From Bin55 sp965205965 (GTDB taxonomy: Bacteria > Pseudomonadota > Gammaproteobacteria > Pseudomonadales > Azotimanducaceae): a DNA stretch of 64,000 nucleotides. This document shows, one piece after another, positions 20,120 to 29,364 of the stretch (positions within the stretch are counted from its first letter, which is position 1; every line of letters starts with the position of its first letter). The stretch covers positions 558,001-622,000 of the forward strand of contig CBDBHT010000008.1 of the NCBI GenBank assembly GCA_965205965.1. Reading direction: 5' to 3'. Under the pieces are notes generated by a model. The model saw only the letters and a list, made by a program, of their open reading frames with translations. It had not been told where the DNA came from and made no database searches. The position numbers were made by a program, and so were the translations under genes.

Positions 20120-20698
20120 CAATGGCATTCGGTTTGAGAAAAGTCGATCTGCGCCTTTGAGGGTTTTCTATAACCCATTGATTGACTGGGACTTGTTTCT
20201 GTTTTTTGGAGTGTTCAAAAAAAGGGGTTGCGTTGCGACATTTTTTTTGGCAAACTATGCTGTATGGAATTGTTTCGGACGGAAAGTGGATGGGTTCGAG
20301 AATCGTGGATCTGAAGTTAATCAGATTTTGTGGCAGGCGACTGACCCGCCGTCGGATTTCGGACACTCATTGAGGACGGTGGAGCTGTTTCCGTCCTTGA
20401 GTCGCGATGAACTGGCTTCGGCCATCTGCAGTCATCTTGGCTGGCGGACGCCGAAGGGCGGGGATAAGCCCTGGATCCTGTCTACGGATGCTGCACGTGC
20501 ACGTGATCCGGGGACTGCATGCGGTGTTCGGGATAAAGCGGAAAACCGGTGCCGACATTGACCATTTCATCCACGGCGACCGAGAGGATGTGGTGATGGA
20601 GATCGCCCCCCGCAAAGGCACACTCGCCACCTGTGGTGCACACTGCCTTCGGCTGGTGAAATACCTCGTCGGCAAAACGGTCTTCATCCTCGGAACCG
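20120..20698 (+). mobile_element. DruA-deleted derivative of the DruA/IS4 family, 5' part
   Basis: The element starts CAATGGCATTCGGTTTGAG. It encodes an N-terminal stretch (GSRIVDLKLIRFCGRRLTRRR, then ELASAICSHLGWRTPKGG in another frame) that jumps straight from SCLRML to HVIRGLHAVFGIKRK. The DUF4338 part and the first catalytic Asp region are therefore missing. The same junction occurs in the copy at 51339-52353. The 3' part is cut by IS256 at 20699. Confidence 0.7.
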
Positions 20699-20789
20699 GT
20701 TGTGTATAAATTTGTCTGCAAAAACGAAAAACGGACTGTAACGACAGACGCATGGTTAGAATCTGATGTTTCATCGGGAATGTGGAGAT

Positions 20790-20816
20790 GCCTGGACGCA
20801 CAAGAGGCGTCCAGGC
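20790..20816 (+). terminator. Leader hairpin ahead of IS256 transposase
   Basis: GCCTGGACGC at 20790-20799 pairs perfectly with GCGTCCAGGC at 20807-20816 across a 7-base loop. It lies 42 bases before the transposase ATG and could terminate or block read-through from outside promoters. The stem is kept in copy 2 (48649-48674) although the loop differs. Confidence 0.55.
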
Positions 20817-20857
20817 ACGAATCATTCATTACACAACTTATGGAAAAGGAGCAAGAA

Positions 20858-22079
20858 ATGATTCGGAAAGATTATACGCACAATGCCACGAAGCAGTCGG
20901 CATGCCATCATCTGGCGGACGATGAGGAGTTTGTGAGGCGGCTGGTGCAGGAGACGCTCAACGAGGTGCTGGAGAGTGAGATGACGGAGTTTCTGGGAGC
21001 GGGCAAGAGCGAGCGGACGCAGACGCGTCAGGGCTACCGTTCTGGCTACTACCGGCGCGATCTGACGATGAAGGTGGGCGAGATTGAACTGAGAGTTCCG
21101 CAGGAACGCAGCGGCCAGTTCAGCACGCGGGTGTTCGCGCGCTATCAGCATTCGGAGAAGGCCCTGGTGGCGGTGCTGTCGGAGATGTATGTGCAGGGGG
21201 TCTCGACGCGTCGGGTGAGCCGACTGGCGGAGGATCTGTGCGGTCACGAGTTTTCGCCGGCGACGATCTCGGCCATGGTGTCGAAGCTGGACGCATCCCT
21301 GAAGGCGTTTGCGGAACGTCGGCTGGAGGAGGCGTATCCGTATGTGTTGCTGGATTCCCGGTATGAGAAGGTGCGTGAGGAGGGCTCGGTGCGTTCCCGG
21401 GCAGTGCAGATTGCCATCGGGATTGACGGCGAGGGTCGGCGTCAGGTGCTGGCGGCGGAAGTGGCGAACCGGGAAAGCGAGGGGTCGTGGACGGAATTCC
21501 TGTCGCATCTGAAGGAACGTGGCCTGCGGGGAGTCGAGTATGTGGTCTCGGACCGTCATGAGGGATTGAAGCATGCGATCTCGAAAGTGTTGCCGACCGC
21601 GTTGTGGCAACGGTGCTGCGTCCATTTTCTGCGCAATGCCCGGGACCAACTGTCCCGGAGTGCTGATCCCGCGTGCCTGGAGGGTTTGAAACGGTTGTGG
21701 GGCTGTGAGCATGTCGGGGAGGCTCGTGAGGCACTGGGTGCCTGGGTAGCCCGTTGGGGCGATGAGAAAGGGTTGGGCAGGCTAGTGGAATGGGTCTGAG
21801 GATCATGTCGAGGAGACGCTGACGGTGTATCGGCTGCCCAGGGAACATCGCCTGCGGATGAAGTCCACGAACATGCTGGAGCGGTACAACGAGGAGCTCC
21901 GTCGGCGCACGCGTGTCGTCAGGATCTTCCCGAACGCGGAGTCCTGTCTGCGTCTGATCTTGGCACTTGCGGCGGAGACCCATGAGCGGTGGCTGACGGG
22001 GCAGCGTTATCTATATGGCCGGATCGGCGTGGTTCGCGCATCCGAACCGGAATCCGAGACATGGCAGGAGGCGGCATGA
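20858..22079 (+). pseudogene. IS256 transposase (MULE-type), one frameshift
   Basis: The start is ATG 20858 (MIRKDYTHNATK), 7 bases after AAGGAG; the longer upstream frame is leader. The protein is uninterrupted to 21799, with YVLLDSRYEKVREEG (first Asp), YVVSDRHEGLKHAI (second Asp) and the CCVHFLRNA motif. A single inserted base near 21798 then stops the frame at VEWV. The last 85 residues, including STNMLERYNEELRRRTRVV with the catalytic Glu, continue in another frame at 21825-22079. One base would restore a normal full-length IS256 transposase. Confidence 0.85.
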
Positions 22080-22101
22080 AACGCCCGAAAATTTCGCGCC
22101 G

Positions 22102-22135
22102 AGCGGAGACCCGCCCATATGGGCGGGTCTCCGCT
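22102..22135. terminator. 34-bp perfect palindrome at the IS256 3' end
   Basis: Two 17-base arms meet without a loop at ATAT (centre between 22118 and 22119); the left arm begins AGCGGAGACCCGCCC. It lies just downstream of the transposase stop and is repeated exactly in copy 2 (49976-50009). It would act as a strong hairpin terminator on either strand. Confidence 0.6.
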
Positions 22136-22169
22136 CCCACTGGAAATTGCAGAAAATTCTTGACACAAC

Positions 22170-22714
22170 TAGTGCGGGTTCCGCGGCCAGCCGAACCCGG
22201 AACGCCCGCGACGTACGACTATGAGTACGAACGCAACGGTGTAAGCAACCTGTTTATGCTGTTCGCACCACTGGAAGGTTGGCGACGCGTGAACGTGACG
22301 AAACAACGCACGAAAGTCGACTGGGCACGGCAGATCCAACGGTTGGTGGACGAGGACTACCCGGATAAGCGTGTCGTGCTGGTCATGGACAACTTAAACA
22401 CGCATGCTCCGGCTTCGTTCTACGAGGCGTTCGAGCCGGCCGAGGCACGGCGCATCGCCGAGCGTCTGGAGATCCACTATACGCCCAAGCACGGCAGCTG
22501 GCTGAACATGGCCGAGATTGAGATCGGTGCGATGGTCGGCCCATGCCTGAACCGTCGTCTGCCCGACCGCGAAACCCTACGCCGTGAAGTCGATGCTTGG
22601 CAGGAGCGAAGGAACCGCGAAGCCGTGCGAGTGGACTGGCGATTCTACGACCGCCGACGCACGGATCAAACTGAAATCACTTTACCCATCAATACAAAAG
22701 TGATGGCCTACTAG
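22170..22714 (+). pseudogene. IS630-type transposase, C-terminal fragment (type C)
   Basis: The fragment encodes about 180 residues from PAEPGTPATYDYEYERN to the stop at 22714, including VLVMDNLNTHAPASF (second Asp) and GSWLNMAEIEIGAM (Glu). The N-terminal half is missing because the IS256 right end abuts at 22169. The sequence differs from the type A and type B IS630 elements here. The terminal CTACTAG of the element ends at 22714, one base before the next gene's start codon. Confidence 0.85.
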
Positions 22715-22715
22715 T

Positions 22716-23867
22716 ATGGAAATCGTTCAGTCAATCTTTTTGATTTTTGTTGGTGCTGCTTTGTTTGCATCGCTAGCACTATTTGCGCGCCAACCGCTAA
22801 TTATTGTCTATATCGTCCTCGGCTGTTTGATGGGCCCATACGTCCTGAACTGGGCTGGCGATCCCCACTTACTGTACGAAATCGGTGAAATTGGAATTAT
22901 CTTTCTTCTTTTTCTGGTTGGATTGGACCTGCCTCCAAACAAGCTCAGAAACGTTCTCGCGAGTTCTATCGTCTCTGCCGTCGCAAGTTCAATAGTATTT
23001 TTCGTTATCGGTTTTTCCGTACTTTATGCGTTCGGGTTTTCCACCGTTGAATCCATCATCGCTGGAATCGCGATGATGTTTTCCAGCACCATTTTGGGTG
23101 TGAAACTCCTTCCGACGACTGTTCTTCACCATCGACACATCGGGGAAATAGTAATCAGCCTTTTGCTTATTCAAGACCTCTTTGCAATCGTAGCATTGCT
23201 CATCCTGAATATGATGAACAAGGATGCTGCAATAGAACACTGGCTCGTGACCGCCGCTTCTCTTCCACTTGTCGGTATAGTTGCTACCGTTGGCGTGAGG
23301 TATGGAATCAAACTACTTTTACAAAAATTTGACGTCTATAGTGAATTCATATTTCTTCTTTCAATCGGGTGGTGTCTAGGTATAGCAAGCCTAGCTTATG
23401 CAAGCGGCTTAACTTTGGAAATCGGAGCATTTATCGCAGGGGTCGCGATGGCCAATTTATCAGTCTCACAATACATTGCCAATGCCTTGCGTCCACTCCG
23501 GGATTTTTTCCTCGTCCTGTTTTTCTTCTCCGTTGGTGCTGGGATTAATCCACTGATTCTCATCAAGTTAGCCGTTCCGACATTTGTACTGGCAGTTATT
23601 TTGATCTTCGCGAAACCCGCGGTATTCCAAATTTTATTACGGACCCAGGGAGAGAATCGCAATACAGCTAAAGAGGTTAGCATCCGTCTTGGCCAAGCTA
23701 GTGAATTTTCGTTACTCATCGTTTACTTGACGGTTGGGTTGCTAACCATCGAAGCTTCACACGTGATTCAAGGCGCAACAATAATTACGCTCCTTGCATC
23801 CACCTACCTTGTTGTTTTTCGATATCCTAACCCCATCGCGGTATCACCTGAACTGAGACGTGAATAG
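22716..23867 (+). CDS. Kef/CPA2-type cation:proton antiporter
   Basis: This is a 383-residue membrane protein of the sodium/proton exchanger fold with about eleven or twelve hydrophobic segments and no C-terminal TrkA-N nucleotide-binding domain. It probably exchanges K+ or Na+ for protons across the inner membrane. Family-like motifs include GEIGIIFLLFLVGLDLPP, SSTILGVKLL and RLGQASEFSLLIVYL. The ATG at 22716 lies one base after the IS630 terminus, so there is no native ribosome site or promoter left. The N-terminus still looks complete. Expression would depend on read-through from the IS. It ends at 23867, immediately against the convergent acuI. Confidence 0.85.
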   Translation: MEIVQSIFLIFVGAALFASLALFARQPLIIVYIVLGCLMGPYVLNWAGDPHLLYEIGEIGIIFLLFLVGLDLPPNKLRNVLASSIVSAVASSIVFFVIGFSVLYAFGFSTVESIIAGIAMMFSSTILGVKLLPTTVLHHRHIGEIVISLLLIQDLFAIVALLILNMMNKDAAIEHWLVTAASLPLVGIVATVGVRYGIKLLLQKFDVYSEFIFLLSIGWCLGIASLAYASGLTLEIGAFIAGVAMANLSVSQYIANALRPLRDFFLVLFFFSVGAGINPLILIKLAVPTFVLAVILIFAKPAVFQILLRTQGENRNTAKEVSIRLGQASEFSLLIVYLTVGLLTIEASHVIQGATIITLLASTYLVVFRYPNPIAVSPELRRE

Positions 23868-24866
23868 TCAGCTCGCATCACTTAGGTCAACCAGACCCCT
23901 GCCAACCGTTCGGCCTTCCAAGATTCGGTCTATTGCATCAGAAAGCGTGTCTAAGGTCAGTACCGTGGCAAAACGCTCTAAATCTAATATTTTCCATTCG
24001 CCCGCCAGTAGCTGCCAAATCTCAGATTTCCGTTCGATGGGCAATTCTACGGAATCGATTCCCAACAAGTTAATGTTCCGAAGAATAAATGGGAATAGAG
24101 TTATATTCACGTCTGGAGAATTCACCAACCCACATGCAGCAAGACTCCTGCCATACCGTAGTGCTTTCAGACCATTCACAAGAATATCGCCGCCCACGGT
24201 ATCTACTACCCCACCCCATAATGCTTGATGTAATAGTCGATTACTACTCTTTGAGGCTTCCTCTCTCGTCATTATCTCAGTCGCACCTAGGGATCGCAAA
24301 AAATCATGCTGGTCCCGCTTGCCAGTAACGGCATGTACCTCATAGCCACGTTGCCCGAGCAATTGCACGGCTACACTGCCCACTCCGCCAGTTGCTCCGG
24401 TAACGAGAACTGGCCCATCATTCCTCATACCAGCCGCTTCCAGTTTGTGGATGCATAGTGCCGCCGTAAAGCCCGCCGTACCAAGAATCATAGTTTCACG
24501 CAGAGTCAGCCCGCTAGGTCGTTTGACTGCCCACCCGGATGGCACTCGGATTCGCTGACCGAATCCACCAGGCGTATTCATGCCAAGGTCGAACCCAATA
24601 ATGATGACTTCATCGCCTTCCTTAAACTCCATAGAATTTGATCGTTCTACAACACCGGCCGCGTCTATTCCCGGTGTATGAGGAAAGTTCCGAGTTACTC
24701 CCGGATGGCCGGTCGCAGATAGCCCATCTTTGTAATTCAACGAAGAGTAATGGACATCAATGAGCAAGTCGCCTTCCGGCAGATCATTAGTGCTCAGTTC
24801 TTCAACTTTGCGTGAGCATTCTCCAGAGACGCTTCTATGGACTCTGAATGCGCGAAACTTACTCAT
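23868..24866 (-). CDS. acuI: Acrylyl-CoA reductase family (AcuI/YhdH) oxidoreductase
   Basis: This zinc-free medium-chain dehydrogenase/reductase of about 332 residues belongs to the AcuI/YhdH family, which reduces acryloyl-CoA to propionyl-CoA with NADPH. The start motif SSLNYKDGLSATG, the substrate-side PHTPGIDAAGVV and the nucleotide-binding GATGGVGSVA are all typical. I take ATG 24866 rather than the TTG just before it. The ATG overlaps the sohB stop by one base (TGATG), so the two genes form an operon with translational coupling. The 3' end touches that of the convergent antiporter gene with no spacer, leaving no room for a terminator. The substrate assignment comes from the family, not from a residue I can see. 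Confidence 0.85.
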   Translation of the reverse strand: MSKFRAFRVHRSVSGECSRKVEELSTNDLPEGDLLIDVHYSSLNYKDGLSATGHPGVTRNFPHTPGIDAAGVVERSNSMEFKEGDEVIIIGFDLGMNTPGGFGQRIRVPSGWAVKRPSGLTLRETMILGTAGFTAALCIHKLEAAGMRNDGPVLVTGATGGVGSVAVQLLGQRGYEVHAVTGKRDQHDFLRSLGATEIMTREEASKSSNRLLHQALWGGVVDTVGGDILVNGLKALRYGRSLAACGLVNSPDVNITLFPFILRNINLLGIDSVELPIERKSEIWQLLAGEWKILDLERFATVLTLDTLSDAIDRILEGRTVGRGLVDLSDAS

Positions 24867-25891
24867 CAAATGAAACGTTCAGCTCTAGGCCATAATTTAG
24901 AAAATAGACTGGCGAAAGACATTGCTATACGTTCGTAAGGTTTGATGGGTCTCTCCCATTTCAATTCGAGCACGTCGAACGACTTACAGGCTTCAAATAC
25001 GTATTGGTCACTCGTCATTAATTCGTCAACCAACTGCAAATTCAAAGCTCGCTTACCGTACCAAGATTCGCCAGTAGCTACCTTCTCAAGATCTAGTACC
25101 GTGCGATTATCGGCGACGAATTCCTTAAACAACTTATACACGTCGTCGAGTTCTTCAACGAACTTAGCTCGTTGCTTATCAGTATTTTTCCCCAAAACGG
25201 TTAGAGTCCGCTTGTACTCACCAGCCGTATATACGTCATAATCGATATCGAAGCGTTTCAAGAGCCGATGTAGGTTAGGAATCTCAGCGGCAACGCCAAT
25301 AGAGCCGATCATCGCGAATGGCGCAGCGAGAATTTTGTCTGCTACTACCGCAACCATGTAGCCCCCGCTAGCTGCTACGCGATCGATAGCGGCCGTTAAT
25401 TTGATACCCGCTTGCTTTATGCGGGTAAGCTGAGAAGCAACGAAACCATAGCTATGCACAAGCCCCCCTGCACTTTCCAGACGAATCAGCACCTCATCTT
25501 TATCCGTTGCTCGAGAGAGTATTGCCGTAACTTCATGTCGCAGACTTTCGACGATCGTTGCTTCAAGATCTCCCTTAAAGTCAAGGACGAACAGACGTCT
25601 TTTGTCCTTGCTTTCTTTCGCAGGCTTCTTCTGTTTCGCTTCTTTCTTCTTCTGTTTCTGCTCCGCTTTGAACTCTTTCTTGAATTGACCCGCAGACATC
25701 AGGACTTCATCCATAGATCGACGCAATTGTTCCTGAAACTCATTCGTACGTTTAATGATTAAGTGTCCTTCTCCTTTCTTCAGCTTTCGCCGAGAACCAA
25801 AGCTAAATATCACTGCAATAACTACGATAATTGCGATAGCTACGGCAATCGTTTTGGCAATGAACAACAGTAATCCAACTAATAATTCCAT
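24866..25891 (-). CDS. sohB: Inner-membrane peptidase SohB (S49 family)
   Basis: SohB is a signal-peptide-peptidase-like serine protease anchored in the inner membrane with its catalytic domain in the periplasm. The protein has an N-terminal membrane helix (about residues 3-29), a very lysine-rich linker (about 60-95) and the S49 domain. The dyad is Ser175 in RVAASGGYM and Lys227 in TAGEYKRTL, matching the spacing in the family. I prefer ATG 25891 (MELLVGLLLF) over the TTG two codons upstream. An AAGGAA box lies before it. Length is 341 residues, as expected. It is cotranscribed with acuI. Confidence 0.9.
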   Translation of the reverse strand: MELLVGLLLFIAKTIAVAIAIIVVIAVIFSFGSRRKLKKGEGHLIIKRTNEFQEQLRRSMDEVLMSAGQFKKEFKAEQKQKKKEAKQKKPAKESKDKRRLFVLDFKGDLEATIVESLRHEVTAILSRATDKDEVLIRLESAGGLVHSYGFVASQLTRIKQAGIKLTAAIDRVAASGGYMVAVVADKILAAPFAMIGSIGVAAEIPNLHRLLKRFDIDYDVYTAGEYKRTLTVLGKNTDKQRAKFVEELDDVYKLFKEFVADNRTVLDLEKVATGESWYGKRALNLQLVDELMTSDQYVFEACKSFDVLELKWERPIKPYERIAMSFASLFSKLWPRAERFI

Positions 25892-26474
25892 TAACAAAGT
25901 TCCTTCATGAAGTGCATGTAATCTTTGATACGCATTTCAGTCTCCACACAATAGAAAACACCCGTCACATCAAATCCAAACTAAACTGATGGAAATACGA
26001 GACACTAGGAGAACGTATCGAGTTATTATCGACGCGAATATGCTTTGATGCACCGCGAGACTTAAGTGTACAGGTTGGTTTGGAAATTGAAATTATGTGT
26101 AATTTCAGGATACTCATCGATTTGCTAGATTTCATAGCATCATCTACGCGTGAATGAATCCTGTCGACTCGTCACAAATATCTAGCCTTGAAGTTCCATG
26201 TTTGACAATGAATAGCGGCTCTTTCACTTCGCTGTACGAAGTACAACAAACCTTCATCCAATCTAATGTTGCTTCGGGTTCCTGAGATTTAGATATTGCA
26301 GTTACGGAACCACATGCTCGCAGCGGAGACGGTAATTTAGTGAGGACTTGAATGTTAGTACCCGAGACACGGAATGCACTCATTTCTTTCACAAAGATGA
26401 CATCGGTGGAGTTGTAGAGTTCCAATAATCCTAGTATCTTGTGCAGGTTTTTTTAGTTAACAGTGGATTAGCAC
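25892..26474. other. Intergenic region between sohB and nhaB
   Basis: The two flanking genes diverge, so both promoters should lie here, but I see no clear -10/-35 pair. A minus-strand frame at 26144-26425 (93 codons, MELYNSTDVIFVKEMSAFRV) could be a small gene; I do not recognise it and it lacks a good ribosome site. The rest shows nothing. Confidence 0.4.
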
Positions 26475-27980
26475 GTGGCTGACACAATCGCTCAAAATGT
26501 AAGTTCATCGAAACTACATGCAATCTGGGCCAACTTTCTCGGTACTTCACCGCATTGGTACAAATACACGATTATCGTGTTCTTGATTGTAAATCCTATT
26601 CTCTTCCAAGTACATCCATTCACTGCTGGCTGGATGCTTGTATTGGAATTCATCTTTACGTTAGCAATGGCTCTGAAGTGCTATCCACTGCAGCCTGGAG
26701 GGCTTTTGGCACTAGAAGCGTTCGTGTGCGGCATGGCTTCAGCCGACACGATCTATTCAGAAATTCAGGCTGGTCTCCCGGTGATTCTGCTTCTTATCTT
26801 TATGGTAGCCGGCATCTTTTTTATGAAAGAGTTGCTACTTTTCACGTTCACCAAAATCCTTCTAAATATCAAGTCCCAAACGCTACTCTCATTGCTCTTC
26901 TGTGTCGTTGCTGCATTCCTATCTGCGTTTCTTGACGCACTCACGGTCACGGCGGTGATTATTACTGTAGCGAGTGGTTTCTATACGGTCTATCACGAGG
27001 TTGCAGTCGGGAACAAAGATTACGATGGCGAAGTTCCCGAACTCCCTCATGATGACTTGGAAACATTCCGGGCGTTCCTTCGCGGGTTGCTGATGCATGC
27101 AGCGGTCGGTACTGCACTCGGTGGAGTACTAACAACTGTCGGCGAGCCACAAAATTTATTAATCTCGGAGCAGACTGGATGGGAATTCATTGAATTCTTT
27201 ATAAGGATGTTGCCGGTAACACTCCCTGTATTCGTTGTCGGGCTCGCTACCTGCGTCATTCTTGATAAAAGTAAATTGTTAGGCTATGGCGTCCCAATAC
27301 CCGACAATGTTCGAACCATCTTAGCAAATTTTAACCAATCAGAATCCGAGAACCACACGACACGAGACAATGCACGCTTGGTTGTTCAAGCAATTGCGGC
27401 GTTATTCCTCGTTATCGCACTAGGTCTCGAATTCGCTCAAGTAGGCATCGTTGGCCTAGCAATCATTGTGATACAAACCGCATTCAACGGTATTGTTCAT
27501 GAACACCATCTTGGCGATGCATTTAAAGAAGCACTGCCTTTTACCGCATTACTGACAGTGTTTTTCGCAATTGTCGCCGTGATCCATGAGCACCATCTTT
27601 TCTCACCCATTATTACGTATGTCCTCAGTATTGATCCAACCTACCAAGTTGGTCTATTTTTCATAGCCAATGGACTACTTTCAGCGATCAGTGACAACGT
27701 ATTCGTAGCTACAGTTTATATAACCGAAGTGAAGAATGCTTGGCTATCAGGAATGATCTCCCGCGAGCAGTTTGAATTGTTAGCTATAGCCATTAACACG
27801 GGAACGAATATTCCAAGTATCTTGACCCCTAACGGCCAAGCTGCTTTCCTGTTTCTTTTGACTTCTTCCGTTGCGCCGCTTATTCGACTCTCATATGGTC
27901 GCATGGTGCTAATGGCTCTCCCATATTTCGTAACAATGAGCCTTGCCGGGTGGATTGCGGTACAGTGGATTCTCCAGTAA
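26475..27980 (+). CDS. nhaB: Na+/H+ antiporter NhaB
   Basis: NhaB extrudes sodium in exchange for protons at the inner membrane. The 501-residue protein matches the family length (about 513) and is hydrophobic throughout, with about a dozen predicted membrane segments. Recognisable stretches are FLSAFLDALTVTAVIITVA, GEPQNLLISEQTGW and AISDNVFVATVYITEV. The start is GTG 26475 (MADTIAQNVSSSKLHAIW). Its last 101 bases overlap the 3' end of the convergent dnaQ frame. Confidence 0.95.
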   Translation: MADTIAQNVSSSKLHAIWANFLGTSPHWYKYTIIVFLIVNPILFQVHPFTAGWMLVLEFIFTLAMALKCYPLQPGGLLALEAFVCGMASADTIYSEIQAGLPVILLLIFMVAGIFFMKELLLFTFTKILLNIKSQTLLSLLFCVVAAFLSAFLDALTVTAVIITVASGFYTVYHEVAVGNKDYDGEVPELPHDDLETFRAFLRGLLMHAAVGTALGGVLTTVGEPQNLLISEQTGWEFIEFFIRMLPVTLPVFVVGLATCVILDKSKLLGYGVPIPDNVRTILANFNQSESENHTTRDNARLVVQAIAALFLVIALGLEFAQVGIVGLAIIVIQTAFNGIVHEHHLGDAFKEALPFTALLTVFFAIVAVIHEHHLFSPIITYVLSIDPTYQVGLFFIANGLLSAISDNVFVATVYITEVKNAWLSGMISREQFELLAIAINTGTNIPSILTPNGQAAFLFLLTSSVAPLIRLSYGRMVLMALPYFVTMSLAGWIAVQWILQ

Positions 27981-28692
27981 CCCCTCTCCGTGCAACGGCA
28001 CCCTTTTCGGATAGCTTGTCGAGTCGGTCTAAATATTTCTGATGTGCGCTCTCTTCTTCCTTCGTGAAGCGAATCACTAAAAGCGGCTTAATATCAATAC
28101 CCCTTTGGAAAACATTTTCCTGAAATACTTCTGTCGGCGATTGCGCAACAGATTGGCCGAACAAATCTCTTTGCCCGCCAGTAATCTTTAGGTATACACG
28201 CGAAAGTAACTGTGCATCAATAAGAGCTCCATGCGCGTTTTTACGAAATGTCGTGTCGATTTGGTAACGACGACATAATGCATCCAGGTTGTTACGCTGG
28301 CCGGGATGTTTGCGACTCGCCATTTGTAATGTATCGATCACGGTCGCACAGATGTTTTCAATACAGATATCTGAACCAATCAATTTAAATTCATTATCAA
28401 GAAACCCAGTATCGAACGGGGCGTTATGTGCTATTACTTCCGATCCCGATAGAAATTTTACTAACTTCTCTGCGATATCCGCAAAGAGAGGTTTGTCTTC
28501 AAGCTCCGATTGCGTGATGCCGTGAATCTTGAGTGCCGCCTCATCAATTGTCCTCTGAGGGTTTATAAATTCGTGGAATTGTTCCCCCGTAGCAATACGG
28601 TCTACAAATTCAATCGCACCGATTTCGATCACTCGATGACCCTCGTTAAAATCCAGCCCCGTGGTTTCTACATCAAGAACGATCTGTCTCAT
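27880..28692 (-). CDS. dnaQ: DNA polymerase III epsilon subunit (proofreading exonuclease)
   Basis: DnaQ is the 3'-5' proofreading exonuclease of the replicative polymerase. The DEDDh residues are present: Asp7 and Glu9 in LDVETTGL, Asp94 in HNAPFDTGF, and His154 and Asp159 in HGALIDAQ. The polymerase-contact tail ending LDRLDKLSEKGAV is at about residue 235. Family members normally stop near there (243 residues in E. coli). Here the frame continues about 33 residues further, to 270, across the end of nhaB. The extension is probably the result of a lost stop codon. It lies downstream of rnhA on the same strand, the usual arrangement. Confidence 0.9.
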   Translation of the reverse strand: MRQIVLDVETTGLDFNEGHRVIEIGAIEFVDRIATGEQFHEFINPQRTIDEAALKIHGITQSELEDKPLFADIAEKLVKFLSGSEVIAHNAPFDTGFLDNEFKLIGSDICIENICATVIDTLQMASRKHPGQRNNLDALCRRYQIDTTFRKNAHGALIDAQLLSRVYLKITGGQRDLFGQSVAQSPTEVFQENVFQRGIDIKPLLVIRFTKEEESAHQKYLDRLDKLSEKGAVARRGVTGESTVPQSTRQGSLLRNMGEPLAPCDHMRVE

Positions 28693-28884
28693 GCTTTCCC
28701 AACTCTTCGGCCATCCTCTCTATTCCAAGTTCCACACACCCAGAATTTTAATTAACGGTTGCCATTTCTCGCTCAGTAGTGCAGCTTTCAATCCTTCCAA
28801 ACGGTAAGACGTAATTCCACTCCTGGCTGGATTGTTTGGTCTACCGCTCATACTCTGGACGATCTATGTAATTTCGAACTTCCA

Positions 28885-29364
28885 TTATTTTGGGTTCGTC
28901 TTCATACTACCAATTTCGTCGTTCTTATGCACGTTTGCTGCCTCTGAACGCGCAATCTTATCTACTTGATCATTCTCGGGGTGACCACTATGACCTCTCA
29001 CCCATATCCAATCAATTTCTTCGTGTCGCTGCGTTTCCTGGTCCAATTCGATCCAAAGATCCTTGTTTTTTACAGGTCCAGACTTACCTCTATTCCAGTT
29101 AAGAGCCTTCCAATTTTTTATCCACTTAGTAATGCCTTGGATCACATAGTTGGAATCCGTAGTCAGCACAATCTTCGATGCGTCAGAGATCGCTCTCAAC
29201 CCCTCAATGGCCGCCTGCAATTCCATTCGGTTGTTCGTCGTCTCAATATCGCTACCAGCAATCCATTTTTCTTCGTCACCAGTGCGTATCAATGCAGCCC
29301 AGCCCCCTGGACCAGGATTGCCTAGGCACGAACCGTCGGAAAATACTTCTACTCGCTTTTTCAT
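28885..29364 (-). CDS. rnhA: Ribonuclease HI
   Basis: RNase HI cuts the RNA strand of RNA-DNA hybrids. With the start at ATG 29364 (MKKRVEVFSDGSCLGNPG) the protein is 159 residues and aligns to the family from the first residue. The catalytic set is Asp10, Glu48, Asp70 and Asp135, with the helper His125 in WVRGHSGHPE. The frame stays open for another 24 codons upstream, but that extension is not RNase H-like. dnaQ follows about 190 bases downstream on the same strand. Confidence 0.93.
   Translation of the reverse strand: MKKRVEVFSDGSCLGNPGPGGWAALIRTGDEEKWIAGSDIETTNNRMELQAAIEGLRAISDASKIVLTTDSNYVIQGITKWIKNWKALNWNRGKSGPVKNKDLWIELDQETQRHEEIDWIWVRGHSGHPENDQVDKIARSEAANVHKNDEIGSMKTNPK

Larger units (their letters stand above)
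20699..22169 (+). mobile_element. IS256-family element, copy 1
   Basis: The ends are GTTGTGTATAAATTTGTCTG and AGAAAATTCTTGACACAAC, related inverted repeats. Left and right flanks belong to different elements and show no target duplication, so recombination has occurred across it. Copy 2 is at 48558-50043. Confidence 0.85.
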
